From assembly GCA_038881895.1 (NCBI GenBank), contig JAVZOV010000003.1, forward strand, positions 1 to 64,000: a stretch of 64,000 bases of DNA, in the 5' to 3' direction. Made by a program: the position numbers and the translations under genes. The stretch is from Thermoprotei archaeon. GTDB taxonomy: Archaea; Thermoproteota; Thermoprotei; Gearchaeales; WAQG01. Position 1 is the first letter of the stretch. Every line of letters starts with the position of its first letter. Positions 8,161 through 17,674 of the stretch are shown piece after piece. The notes under the pieces were generated by a model, which did no database searches, was not told where the DNA came from, and was given only the letters and a program-made list of their open reading frames with translations.

Positions 8161-9483
8161 ATGATAAAGGATGATGAACGATTAAAATACTATTCTGATG
8201 TGCCTAAGGAACTTCTTTTTATGCAACCGCTTAATATTAGAGCGAAGTCTGAAATCGATGTGTATAACGAGATAAAAAGTATACTTAAGAAGAATAAGGA
8301 TATCCTATCGACACCTTCTTTTTTAGGTGGTGGCGTTTGGTGTCATTATGTTCCGCCGTTAGTAGATTATATTGCATCTTCGCCTGAGCTTCTTACTTCA
8401 TATACGCCATATCAGCCGGAGATTTCTCAAGGTATTTTACAGATCTTATATGAATATCAGAGTATAATTTGTGATCTCACTGGCATGGATGTAGCTAATG
8501 CGTCAATGTATAATTGGGCTACAGCCACAGCGGAAGCATTTTTGATGTCTCTTAGAATCACTGGTAAGCATAAGGTTATAATTCCAAGGTATATGGCTCC
8601 TTGGAGAAAAAGAGTTATTAGAACGTATTTACGCCCACATAAGGTTGAAGTTATTGAGTATGGTATAAACGAAAGTGATGGTTTAATGAATCTTGATGAG
8701 ATAAATAAATCGATGAGCGGGGCTGCAGCACTTTATGTTGAGAATCCATCGTTTTTTGGAATTTTAGATCCTAATGTGGAGGTTGCTGGAAAAATTGCGC
8801 ATGAATTTGGTGCTCTTTATATTGTTGGTGTTGATCCTCTAACGTTAGGTATAATAAAACCTCCTGGAGATTATGGTGCTGACATAGTAGTTGGTGAGGG
8901 GCAGCATTTAGGTTCTCCGCCCAGTTTAGGCGGTCCCGCATTAGGTATAATTGCCGTGAAGGATGATATGAGATTAATAAGACAGCTGCCAGGGAAGATT
9001 ATTGGACTTACTACCTCTCAGGATGGAAGTAAAAGAGGTTTTGTGATGGCGCTTCAAACCAGGGAACAGCATATAAGAAGGGAAAAGGCTACATCAAATA
9101 TAACTACTAACGAGGCGCTGTTAGCCGTGAGAGCTGCAATCTATTTATCATTACTTGGTTCAACTGGATTAAAGAAACTTGGTGAACTAATTCTCGAGAG
9201 AACTGTAAAGTTAGCAACTATGCTATCTAAGATAGATGGCATTATATCACCATTGTTTAATGCACATTATTTCAGAGAGTTTCCGATTAATCTTCCTATT
9301 GATCCGAGCACTGTGAATTCTAAGTTGTTAGAACATGGCATAATAGGTGGTTTAGATGTGAAAAAGTTCTTTCCTGAGTTGGGGGATGTTATGTTACTTG
9401 CTACTACTGAACTTCATAATGAGATGCATTATGAAATGTTGGTTAATTCATTAAGTAAAATAGTGGGGGGTCTGCATAAATGA
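8161..9483 (+). CDS. gcvPA: Glycine dehydrogenase (decarboxylating) subunit 1
   Basis: N-terminal half of the split P-protein of the glycine cleavage system (440 residues). It retains the PLP-fold without the lysine. The motifs GGGVWCHYVPP, YTPYQPEISQG and GEGQHLGSPPSLGGPALG are typical. Together with subunit 2 it decarboxylates glycine and passes the aminomethyl group to GcvH lipoate. The ATG is at 8161, with GGTGG about 10 bases upstream. It overlaps gcvPB by 4 bp (ATGA at 9480-9483), implying coupled translation. No gcvT or gcvH is in the window. Confidence 0.95.
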   Translation: MIKDDERLKYYSDVPKELLFMQPLNIRAKSEIDVYNEIKSILKKNKDILSTPSFLGGGVWCHYVPPLVDYIASSPELLTSYTPYQPEISQGILQILYEYQSIICDLTGMDVANASMYNWATATAEAFLMSLRITGKHKVIIPRYMAPWRKRVIRTYLRPHKVEVIEYGINESDGLMNLDEINKSMSGAAALYVENPSFFGILDPNVEVAGKIAHEFGALYIVGVDPLTLGIIKPPGDYGADIVVGEGQHLGSPPSLGGPALGIIAVKDDMRLIRQLPGKIIGLTTSQDGSKRGFVMALQTREQHIRREKATSNITTNEALLAVRAAIYLSLLGSTGLKKLGELILERTVKLATMLSKIDGIISPLFNAHYFREFPINLPIDPSTVNSKLLEHGIIGGLDVKKFFPELGDVMLLATTELHNEMHYEMLVNSLSKIVGGLHK

Positions 9484-10994
9484 CTTTTATTCAAGCTTCG
9501 TGGGATGAACCATTAATTTATGAAACTCGTCATAATGTTCCTATTAAAAGATGGTTTAATGAAACTCAGATTGATGTTAGTTCTTATGTTCCAAAGAATC
9601 TAATTAGAGCAAGTAGTTTGGAGTTGCCAGATTTACCAGAGGTGGAGGTTTCTAGGCATTACACTAGACTTTCAAGAATGAATTTTAGTGTTGATTTGGG
9701 AACTTATCCGTTAGGTTCGTGCACAATGAAGTATAATCCGAAAATTGGTGAGATGTTGACTTTGCTTGATGAGGCCAGATGGTTACATCCACTTCAAGAT
9801 GAATCTACAATACAAGGTGCTCTTGAGATTATTTATAAGCTATCAAAATATCTTGAAATAATTACTGGAACTGATAAGGTTACGTTGCAACCTGCTGCCG
9901 GCGCGCATGGAGAGTTAACAGGTGTTCTGATTATTAAGGCTTATTATGAGGATCGTGGGGAGGGTGATATTAGGAATGAGATAGTGGTGCCGGATTCTGC
10001 GCACGGTTCTAATCCTGCTAGTGCTGCAATGGCAGGATTTAAGGTCGTTACTGTACCTACTGGGCGAGATGGTAATGTTGATCTGGATGCGTTAAAATCT
10101 GTGCTTTCAAATAGGACTGCTGGATTTATGATAACAAACCCAAATACTCTCGGTCTCTTTGAAAAAGATATTGCAGTTGTATCAAAAATGGTTCACAATG
10201 CTGGAGGCTTGATGTATTATGATGGAGCTAATTTAAATGGAATACTAGGCATTGTAAGACCAGGTGATATGGGTTTTGATATTGTGCATTTAAACTTGCA
10301 TAAAACGTTTGCTACACCTCATGGTGGTGGGGGTCCCGGTGCTGGTGCTATTGGTGTTAAAAAGTTTCTTATTGACTATTTACCAGTTCCTATTGTTGAG
10401 TACGATGGAACAAAATACAAACTCAATTATGATGTTCCGAAAACGATAGGGGCTGTTCACGGATTTTATGGTAATTTTTTGGTTTTCATAAAAGCATTGG
10501 CTTACATTGAGATAATGGGCGAGGATGGATTAAGAGAAGTAGCACTAAGGTCGACTCAGAATACTAATAAATTTTTAGATCTAATTAGAAATATGAAAGG
10601 AATTGAAATACCCTATGATCCCAAGAGACCAAGAAAGCATGAATGTGCAATAAGTCTTAAACCATTAGAGCGAGAAACTGGTGTTAAAACATTGGATGTG
10701 GCTAAGAGGTTGCTTGATTATGGTTTACATCCTCCAACAATATATTTTCCATTAATAGTAGATGAATGTATGTTAATAGAATTTACTGAGACAGAGAGTG
10801 ATGAGAGTGTGGAGAAATATGCATCAATATTATCAAAAATTATTGATGAAGCATATAAAGATCCGCAGATTGTTCTCACTGCACCTCACAATACTTCAAT
10901 AAGAAGACTTGATGAAGCTAAAGCATCGCATCCAAAATCCATGGCTCTCTCGTGGAGAATGTTTAAAAAACGTGAAAAAGAGAGAGAAGGATAA
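9480..10994 (+). CDS. gcvPB: Glycine dehydrogenase (decarboxylating) subunit 2
   Basis: C-terminal half of the split P-protein, 504 residues. The PLP-binding lysine is in NLHKTFATPHGGGGPG. LGSCTMKYNPK near residue 79 and PLIVDECMLIEFTETES are also family signatures. It partners with gcvPA, whose stop overlaps this start. Confidence 0.95.
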   Translation: MTFIQASWDEPLIYETRHNVPIKRWFNETQIDVSSYVPKNLIRASSLELPDLPEVEVSRHYTRLSRMNFSVDLGTYPLGSCTMKYNPKIGEMLTLLDEARWLHPLQDESTIQGALEIIYKLSKYLEIITGTDKVTLQPAAGAHGELTGVLIIKAYYEDRGEGDIRNEIVVPDSAHGSNPASAAMAGFKVVTVPTGRDGNVDLDALKSVLSNRTAGFMITNPNTLGLFEKDIAVVSKMVHNAGGLMYYDGANLNGILGIVRPGDMGFDIVHLNLHKTFATPHGGGGPGAGAIGVKKFLIDYLPVPIVEYDGTKYKLNYDVPKTIGAVHGFYGNFLVFIKALAYIEIMGEDGLREVALRSTQNTNKFLDLIRNMKGIEIPYDPKRPRKHECAISLKPLERETGVKTLDVAKRLLDYGLHPPTIYFPLIVDECMLIEFTETESDESVEKYASILSKIIDEAYKDPQIVLTAPHNTSIRRLDEAKASHPKSMALSWRMFKKREKEREG

Positions 10995-10999
10995 AAACT

Positions 11000-11593
11000 T
11001 TAACCTGCTGTGGATGTAGTTTTTTTAATTCTATGCTGTGGTCCCTGCCATCTTTCGTAAAGATTATGCTCTAATCCTAATTGGTCTAATATTTTTCCTA
11101 CGATAAAATCTATCATGTCTTGTAGTGTTTTAGGGTTGTGATAAAATCCTGGCATTGCTGGAAGTATTATTCCTCCAGCTCTCGCTACTATTAGCATGTT
11201 TCTTATGTGAATTGTTGTCAGCGGTGTCTCGCGTATAACAAGTATCAGTGGTCTTCTTTCTTTTAATGTAACATCAGCTGCTCTAAGAAGTAAATTGGAT
11301 GTGTAGCCTGTTGCTATTCCAGCTAATGTTTTCATACTACATGGTATTATAATCATTCCATCAAATTTAAAGGATCCACTGGACATTGGTGCTGCAATGT
11401 CATTAATATTATAACTTCTTGTGGCTAAAGATTCAACTTCACTAATCTGATAACCTGTTTCTAGTCTTATTGTTTCTTTAGCAGCATTAGTCATAATAAG
11501 ATGTGTTTCGATGTTTAAATCTTTTAGAACCTGCAAAAGTCTGATACCATAAATAACACCGCTAGCACCTGATATTCCAACTACTAATCTCAC
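11000..11593 (-). CDS. ubiX: Flavin prenyltransferase UbiX
   Basis: A 197-residue flavoprotein that prenylates FMN to make the cofactor for UbiD-type decarboxylases. The N-terminal GISGASGVIYGIRLL, SSGSFKFDGMIIIPCSMKTLAGIA and RETPLTTIHIRNM are characteristic. It overlaps the MTTase gene by 4 bp and so is probably cotranscribed with it. No ubiD is in the window. Confidence 0.9.
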   Translation of the reverse strand: MRLVVGISGASGVIYGIRLLQVLKDLNIETHLIMTNAAKETIRLETGYQISEVESLATRSYNINDIAAPMSSGSFKFDGMIIIPCSMKTLAGIATGYTSNLLLRAADVTLKERRPLILVIRETPLTTIHIRNMLIVARAGGIILPAMPGFYHNPKTLQDMIDFIVGKILDQLGLEHNLYERWQGPQHRIKKTTSTAG

Positions 11594-12945
11594 ACCATAT
11601 CATCCTCATAAGTTAGTTTTGATATGGCGATGGGAGATATGTGAGAATATTTATTTATTATATCTATTAATTGACCTTTTAGATAATGCGGGTAGGCTTC
11701 TGTAATATGAACTAAAACAAAATCTCCGATTAAGCTATCGTCATTACTATTCAAGATAACGACACGGTAGTCGTCAGTTCTGGCCTCTAATCCACCTTTG
11801 TCTCCTTTTCCTACTATTAATGCTCTGAGATCTTTGCCGATAAGTTTCATGTTTTTTTCAAGACTTATTCTGTTTACTATTTCAGTAAGATATCTAGTTC
11901 GTCTCTTTTTTATGTTATCGGGTAACTGTTTCATAATAGCTGCCTCGGTATGAGGTCGTATGCTATACTTAGCTATGTGCACTTTATCAAATCTTAATTT
12001 CTCAACAAGCCTCACAGTATTTTCGAATGCCTCTTCTGTTTCGCCAGGGAATCCTACTATGATGTCTGTTGCGATAAACATTTCCGGAACATATTCTCTA
12101 ACCAATCTTATCATATACTCATATTCGTGCACAGTGTAATATCTTTTCATTAATCGAAGAACGTTATCATCACCGCTTTGAACTGGCATATGTATGAAGC
12201 TGTAAATTCTTTGATCTAATTTATATACATTTAATAAATCTTTTAAAATATTTCGAGCTGTCATGGGATTAAACATGCCAACTCTAATTCGATACTCGCC
12301 ATTAATTTTTAACAATGTTTTAAGCAATTCTGGTAGCCGAAATCCATTTTCAACACCGTATGCAGCGGTATCTTGGCCAGTTAAATATATTTCTTTAGCA
12401 CCTCTTTCAACAGCTTGCTTCATCGCATTGAAAAGAGAACCAGGTCTATAACTAAAGACATTACCGCGTGCAATTTTTGTTACACAGAACGTACATGACC
12501 ATGTGCAGCCAGATTCAATAGGTAATATGTAAGTTATACCTCCATTGTATTCTGGAATTATTTCATTAGTTCGTGTGCTATGTCCAATTAAAATTTTTGA
12601 TGAATCGTTCTCTATGACATTAACTATTTGATTTATGTTTGATGGACCTACTATTATAGCTTCAGGGCTTGCCAGTGATATTAATGATGGTGATGTTTTT
12701 GCTAGGCATCCAGTAATGACGAATTTCTGATCCCTACGTAACATTGTTCTTAATGATCTTATTCTTGATATCATGTTTCGTTCCGTCTCCTCTCTAACTG
12801 AACATGTGTTTACTATTATTACGTCAGCATCTCTCACATCGTTAATGACAGTCCATCCTTTAGCTATAAAACTTTGTTCAATATATTCACCATCAGCTAC
12901 ATTAAATGCACATCCATAGTTCTCTATGTAAATTCTACCAGCCAT
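11590..12945 (-). CDS. Threonylcarbamoyladenosine tRNA methylthiotransferase (e-MtaB/CDKAL1 type)
   Basis: A radical SAM methylthiotransferase of 451 residues converting t6A37 to ms2t6A37 in tRNA. The N-terminal MTTase domain contributes cysteines in ENYGCAFN, NTCSVREETE and TGCLAK for one 4Fe-4S cluster. The radical SAM motif is CTWSCTFC. The C-terminal TRAM domain begins about residue 380 (KNMKLIGKDLRALIVG). The start is ATG at 12945. It is first in a two-gene unit with ubiX. Confidence 0.88.
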   Translation of the reverse strand: MAGRIYIENYGCAFNVADGEYIEQSFIAKGWTVINDVRDADVIIVNTCSVREETERNMISRIRSLRTMLRRDQKFVITGCLAKTSPSLISLASPEAIIVGPSNINQIVNVIENDSSKILIGHSTRTNEIIPEYNGGITYILPIESGCTWSCTFCVTKIARGNVFSYRPGSLFNAMKQAVERGAKEIYLTGQDTAAYGVENGFRLPELLKTLLKINGEYRIRVGMFNPMTARNILKDLLNVYKLDQRIYSFIHMPVQSGDDNVLRLMKRYYTVHEYEYMIRLVREYVPEMFIATDIIVGFPGETEEAFENTVRLVEKLRFDKVHIAKYSIRPHTEAAIMKQLPDNIKKRRTRYLTEIVNRISLEKNMKLIGKDLRALIVGKGDKGGLEARTDDYRVVILNSNDDSLIGDFVLVHITEAYPHYLKGQLIDIINKYSHISPIAISKLTYEDDMV

Positions 12946-13014
12946 AAAGTTTCATGAATAGAATAAAAACAGAGACATATATAGATGTCACTCACTAAAA
13001 AAATTACAGAGTAA

Positions 13015-13212
13015 TTCGACAAGAAAGCTTAGAACTTCAGTTCTAGATGAATTGTCAATAAATTAAACATTTGATTGTTGTATCAATGTTTGAGCAAAGA
13101 TGAGACTATATGTTCCATTCAAGAGGCTAGTTTGACCAGCCCTTAACTCGGTACGATGAAGCACGAAACTGAAAAACCGAGAATCTCCCGACTTTAGTTG
13201 ATGAGAGTGTCA
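13015..13212 (+). mobile_element. Short IS200/IS605-derived relic with both ends
   Basis: A left end at 13015-13058 (CGACAAGAAAGC, hairpin around GAACTTCAGTTC, then TGAATTGTC) is followed by a right-end portion at 13120-13210. That portion reads GACCAGCCCTTAACTCGGTA and GAGAATCTCCCGACTTTAG and ends GAGAGTGTC. The right part matches the ~295 bp repeats at 21755 and 26815 read on the minus strand. It is an internally deleted, decayed member of that family, and nothing coding is left. Confidence 0.55.
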
Positions 13213-13270
13213 ATAATAATACATACTAGAATTAACAGACTTTCTTGTTAAGCTTTTTGTGATCTTTATT

Positions 13271-14419
13271 TTAGTAACCGAAATTGTTGAAAATTTCTTG
13301 TGCAGCTTTTATGCTCACTCCAAAATCGATATGGTAACCGAGTGTTTTTAGGCTTCTCTCTAATGCTGAGAGTGTTGATATTATATCATTAACATTTACA
13401 GAACCCATGTGCCCGATCCTGAAGATTTTTCCAGAAAGTTCTCCTAGGCCTCCAGCTATTACTATATTACGGTTCATCATTTCCCTGCTTAAATCTGGGA
13501 ATTTTACATTGTCGGGGAGCCAGATAGCTGTTACTGTGTCTGATCTGTATTCTTTCTCAGCCACTATCTTGAGACCTAAACTTTCAATACCTTGTCTTAA
13601 GGCTTCAGCCATTATCTGATGTCTTTTATAACGTTGTTCAAGGCCTTCATAAAATATTCTCCTTAAAGACTCATTAAGTCCATATATCATGTTAACTGGC
13701 AACGTGGAATAGTAATTTCTAACGTCTCGCATTGTAGCCAACCATTTACGACCATTAAAGTAAAACAACTCATCCGGGCTTTTCTCTATGGTTTCTACAG
13801 CTTTTTTACTTAAACCAATTATTGCTAATCCTGGTGGTACTGCCAAAGCTTTTTGTGACGCAGAAAGACATACGTCAATATTCCAATTCTTCATGTCAAT
13901 ATTCATTCCACCAAGTGATGCAACTGCGTCAACTATGAAGAGAGTATCGGTTCCCTTAAGACTTTCACCAATCGTTTTAATATGATTGGCTACACCCGTT
14001 GATGTTTCAACATGTTGAACAGTTACAAATTTTATCTTCTCTCTTTCAACAACATCTCTTATGTTATCACCAGAAAATCCTTGTCCGATTTTAGATTTAA
14101 TCTGTATTGAAGTGCCACCTCTGTAGATTGTAGCTTTAACAAAATATTCCCCAAAATATCCAGATATTAGGTTTAACACTTTATCTCCAGGTTTTACAAA
14201 GTTTGCTATTGAAAATTCCATTGCTGCTGTACCTCCTCCAGCTATTACAACAACTTCTCCATCGGCATTCAATAGCTTTTTTAAATTATCCAGAGTTCCA
14301 CTCATTATTTCTCCAAATTCTTTCGACACATGAGAAATTGTTGGTTTCGCTAAGTTTAGAAGTGTGCTAGCATCTGAGAATGTTGGTCCAGGTATCATAA
14401 GAAGAAAACGTTCATCCAT
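13271..14419 (-). CDS. Class V aminotransferase (alanine-glyoxylate / serine-pyruvate type)
   Basis: A PLP enzyme of about 382 residues. The PLP lysine is in SASQKALAVPPG, preceded by FIVDAVASLGG. The N-terminal FLLMIPGPT is typical of AGAT/SPT proteins. The start is taken as ATG at 14419, because GGTG lies six bases upstream, over the GTG at 14428 that extends the frame by three codons. It is divergent from homoserine dehydrogenase. It could serve glycine or serine metabolism together with the gcvP genes nearby; the substrate is inferred only at family level. Confidence 0.85.
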   Translation of the reverse strand: MDERFLLMIPGPTFSDASTLLNLAKPTISHVSKEFGEIMSGTLDNLKKLLNADGEVVVIAGGGTAAMEFSIANFVKPGDKVLNLISGYFGEYFVKATIYRGGTSIQIKSKIGQGFSGDNIRDVVEREKIKFVTVQHVETSTGVANHIKTIGESLKGTDTLFIVDAVASLGGMNIDMKNWNIDVCLSASQKALAVPPGLAIIGLSKKAVETIEKSPDELFYFNGRKWLATMRDVRNYYSTLPVNMIYGLNESLRRIFYEGLEQRYKRHQIMAEALRQGIESLGLKIVAEKEYRSDTVTAIWLPDNVKFPDLSREMMNRNIVIAGGLGELSGKIFRIGHMGSVNVNDIISTLSALERSLKTLGYHIDFGVSIKAAQEIFNNFGY

Positions 14420-14494
14420 ACCATACACCAGGTAAATATAAAAGTATAGCTTAAAATACTTTTATGAGATAATTTCATAATAGGTGATGAACGT

Positions 14495-15493
14495 ATGACG
14501 GTTAATACAGTGTTCATAGGTTTTGGTAATGTTGGTAGAGAACTAGCAAAACTTTTACTCGAGAAAAAGGATAAGGATTTAAGTATAAGTAATATAAAGA
14601 TAAAAAGCATTACGACTTCAAAAGGTTCAGCAATTCTCGATGATAACTGGAGTAATAAACTTCAAGATATTATTAACAAATATTCAATGGGCATCTTTAC
14701 CGATTTCTCGAAGAACATCGATATTGAGGATATTATAGAGAGTGTTTCACCAGATTTAGCTTTCATTACGATACCACCATCATACTTCACAGGTGAACCT
14801 AATTTAAGTATTTATAAAAAACTTTTAGATAATGATGTGAACTTTATAACTGCTGATAAGACTGGTCTTGCGTTAAACTATTCTGATCTTCTTAGAAAAG
14901 CTAAGAAAAAAAGACTCTTTATAGGTTACAGAGCAACAGTGATGGCTGGTACACCAGCAATAGATGTTATGAGAGGTCTTAGAGGTAGAGCTGTAAAAAG
15001 TATTAGATCAGTGTTAAATGCAACAACAAATTATATATTAACATTAGTGGAGAATGGTTTTAACTACGAAGATGCTATTAAAAAAGCTATTGAAGAAAAA
15101 CTTGCTGAACCCGATCCAAGGATAGACATAGATGGCTATGATGCCAGCGCAAAACTCGTAATACTGATCAATACGCTTGGATATAACTTTAGCATTAACA
15201 ATGTAGTGCGAAAGTCATTGGTCACTATAAATGAGACTATTGTAAGATCAAGCAAAAAGAAGGGTACTCCTGTTAAGTATGTAGCTTCAGCAGATTTAGA
15301 AAAAAGTGTATTAAGTGTAGCACCTGAGGTTCTAGACTCTAACGATCCATTAGGTAATGTTTCGGGTAATTATAACGCGCTAGTTATCAACATAGATAAT
15401 GGACAGATTGTATTAAAAGGTTTCGCTGGACCTGCATGGGTAACAGCTAGAACAATGTTTACTGATTTTCTTGAATATTTAGAAAATGTTTGA
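14495..15493 (+). CDS. hom: Homoserine dehydrogenase
   Basis: Reduces aspartate semialdehyde to homoserine. At 332 residues it is the short archaeal form without an ACT domain. A Rossmann motif FIGFGNVGREL is at the N terminus, followed by ITADKTGLAL with the catalytic-region lysine, and AEPDPRIDIDGYDASAKLVIL. GGTGAT lies 6 bases before the ATG. It supplies thrB and thrC, which lie near 40-42 kb. Confidence 0.92.
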   Translation: MTVNTVFIGFGNVGRELAKLLLEKKDKDLSISNIKIKSITTSKGSAILDDNWSNKLQDIINKYSMGIFTDFSKNIDIEDIIESVSPDLAFITIPPSYFTGEPNLSIYKKLLDNDVNFITADKTGLALNYSDLLRKAKKKRLFIGYRATVMAGTPAIDVMRGLRGRAVKSIRSVLNATTNYILTLVENGFNYEDAIKKAIEEKLAEPDPRIDIDGYDASAKLVILINTLGYNFSINNVVRKSLVTINETIVRSSKKKGTPVKYVASADLEKSVLSVAPEVLDSNDPLGNVSGNYNALVINIDNGQIVLKGFAGPAWVTARTMFTDFLEYLENV

Positions 15494-15635
15494 ATCAAAG
15501 TTAATGGCTTGTTTAAGTACTAACTATGAAATTAAAAGTCCAAGAAATTTATGAAGCTTTAACTTGCGAAAGTAGCCTCTTTCAGCAGTTTCAGAATAGA
15601 TGTGTTTAAATATTGGTAGATGTAGAAGAATGTTG

Positions 15636-16244
15636 ATGTCTGAAAAGCTCTATACAATCAAGGAGGCGAAGAAGCTTCTTGGAGTCACCACCTGGACCAT
15701 TCAGCAATGGGATAGGCAGGGCAAGATTAGGTGTGTCAGAACCCTTGGAGGACGTAGGAGGATCCCCGAGAGCGAAATAAAACGAATCCTCGGTTTAAGA
15801 GAGGAAAGAATTATTGTAGGGTATGCAAGGGTTTCATCTCCAACACAAAAGGATGACCTTGAAAGACAGAAACAGCTCATTTCAAGCTACGCTAAGGAGA
15901 AAGGTTATGGTGAAATTCAAGTTTTAACGGATGTTGGTTCTGGGCTTAACGAAAACAGAAAAAAATTCCTGAAGCTCTTAAATATGGTTTCAGAAAGGAA
16001 AATATCCAAGCTGATAATCGCCTATGAGGACAGGCTCACGAGATTTGGTATTGAAACGCTCAGAAAGATGTTTTCATTCTTCGGAACAGAAATAGAAGTG
16101 ATAAACCATGAAGGGAAGGCACCTCATGAAGAGCTTGTGGAGGACTTGATCACCATAGTTTCCCATTTCGCTGGAAGGCTCTATGGAATGAGGAGCCGTA
16201 AGTATAGGGAGGTTGTTGAAGGTGTCAGGAAGCTTGTTGGTTAA
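15636..16244 (+). CDS. tnpA: IS607 serine recombinase TnpA
   Basis: An N-terminal MerR-like helix-turn-helix ([20 protein letters not shown] and its wing) is followed by the resolvase catalytic domain. The nucleophile serine is in [16 protein letters not shown] and the arginines are in YEDRLTRFG. It carries out transposition of the element. The start is placed at ATG 15636; in-frame ATGs at 15600 and 15630 are possible. Its end overlaps tnpB. Confidence 0.88.
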   Translation: MSEKLYTIKEAKKLLGVTTWTIQQWDRQGKIRCVRTLGGRRRIPESEIKRILGLREERIIVGYARVSSPTQKDDLERQKQLISSYAKEKGYGEIQVLTDVGSGLNENRKKFLKLLNMVSERKISKLIIAYEDRLTRFGIETLRKMFSFFGTEIEVINHEGKAPHEELVEDLITIVSHFAGRLYGMRSRKYREVVEGVRKLVG

Positions 16245-17424
16245 AGCGTACTCGATACCGCATGATCTTGAGGTGAACGAGCTCATAGAGGACTACATGA
16301 GCGTCTTAAACGCTATCCTGGATGACTTATGGAGGAACATTGCATGGAATAGGAATGGGAAGAGGCTTATACCATTTCTGAGGAAAGATAAGACTTTTAG
16401 AAAAGAGCTTAGGGATAAGTATCTTGAGGGGTGGGCTTACTCCAAGCATTACGTGGACTCCGCGATAAAACAGGCCTATTCCGTGCTCGAGTCCTGGAGG
16501 AAGAGGTACCTCCGCGGGCGGACCGGAAGGGAAAGACCCGAACTGAAGAGGAAGTTCGTCAGGGTCAAGGAAACTCTTTACAGTTACAGGGATGGAATTC
16601 TCAGGATTTCGGTAAGACCTTACGAAGAGAGTATAACTATAGATTTGAGGAAGGCGTGGTGCTGGGATAGGATAAGGGGTTTAGACCTCGGTGAACTAAT
16701 ACTTAAACAGGACAGGTTCATAGTTACTGTTAGAAGAGAGGTGGAGCTAAAGATTAAAGACCCAATAGCATGGGACGTGAACCTCTTAACCTTGGACAGC
16801 TTTGATGGTGAAAAGCATTACTCGATAAGCTTGAAGGAAATCTACACAATTCATAGAACGTACGAGCTGAAGAGAAGGGTTATCCAGAAGCTACACGGAA
16901 AAACGAGGAAGAAGCTCCTGAAGAAGTACAGTTCAAGGGAGAGGAACAGGGTTAACGACGCGCTGCACAAGCTGGCTAAGCAGCTCTCAGGCAGGACAAA
17001 CGTCTTCGAGGGCCTGAAAGGGTTCAAGGAGAGGGTGGCGAGGACGAAGAGTAGGAGCATGAACAGGCAGAACAGCAAGCACAATTACATCAAACTGCAA
17101 AGGTACGTGGAATACAAATCTGCGTGGAATGGTTGTGCTACCATATATGTGAAGGCGAGGGGCACTTCGAAGACCTGCTCCAGATGCGGGTATTATAATA
17201 AAGACCTAAGGGGAGCGGTCTTCAAATGTCCCAGATGCGGTTTTATAATCGATAGGCAGAAGAATGCATCAATAAACATTTGGAAAACGTTCCTTAGGAT
17301 GTGGGGATTCATGGGTTCACCCCGAAAGGAGCTAACCTCGATGAGCCCTCCGATGAACCCTAAGGAGGACGAGAGGGATGAAGCTCAAGGACTAAGTATG
17401 AATTCTATACGTATCCATACTTAG
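16213..17424 (+). CDS. tnpB: TnpB, RNA-guided nuclease of IS607 element A
   Basis: It has about 400 residues. The RuvC triad is present: D in [12 protein letters not shown] in NVFEGLKG and D in [16 protein letters not shown] zinc ribbon CSRCG...CPRCG stands before the last motif. The start is uncertain (TTG 16213, GTG 16222 or later), inside the end of tnpA. The 3' end overlaps the terminal hairpin that would form the 3' part of the guide RNA. Confidence 0.88.
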   Translation: MLKVSGSLLVKAYSIPHDLEVNELIEDYMSVLNAILDDLWRNIAWNRNGKRLIPFLRKDKTFRKELRDKYLEGWAYSKHYVDSAIKQAYSVLESWRKRYLRGRTGRERPELKRKFVRVKETLYSYRDGILRISVRPYEESITIDLRKAWCWDRIRGLDLGELILKQDRFIVTVRREVELKIKDPIAWDVNLLTLDSFDGEKHYSISLKEIYTIHRTYELKRRVIQKLHGKTRKKLLKKYSSRERNRVNDALHKLAKQLSGRTNVFEGLKGFKERVARTKSRSMNRQNSKHNYIKLQRYVEYKSAWNGCATIYVKARGTSKTCSRCGYYNKDLRGAVFKCPRCGFIIDRQKNASINIWKTFLRMWGFMGSPRKELTSMSPPMNPKEDERDEAQGLSMNSIRIHT

Positions 17425-17433
17425 TTCAGAACC

Positions 17434-17674
17434 CAAGTACTTAACATTGGTGTTAGTTTTAGAAATAATATATTACATATTAAGGTTAAATAGTCTGATG
17501 TTATTGGTGTAGATCCAAATTTCGAAACACTATTTTCAATACCAAGCTTAACAAGAGATTAAAGAATGCATCCAATAGTAGCTGTGACAGAGGAACTTTC
17601 ATTTCGTGGGTCAGTGTTTGCTTTGTATCTTCGTGGGCTGCTATGTATCATAAATTAATAAGCACTGTGCAATC
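17434..17674 (+). pseudogene. Possible TnpB relic
   Basis: The frame around 17497-17545 reads VIGVDPNFETLFSI, resembling the first RuvC motif of IS605-type TnpB. It is followed by stops and a short open piece. The match is short and could be chance, so this is a weak call for an otherwise gene-free stretch between transposon A and the next gene. Confidence 0.3.

Larger units (their letters stand above)
15579..17433 (+). mobile_element. IS607-family transposon A (complete)
   Basis: The left end begins near TCAGCAGTTTCAGAATAGAT (15582) and the right end is a 10-bp perfect hairpin (17391-17400 with 17416-17425) followed by CAGAACC. It carries a serine recombinase and TnpB in overlapping frames. 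The ends match those of elements B and C, so they define one family. Both genes appear intact. Confidence 0.8.
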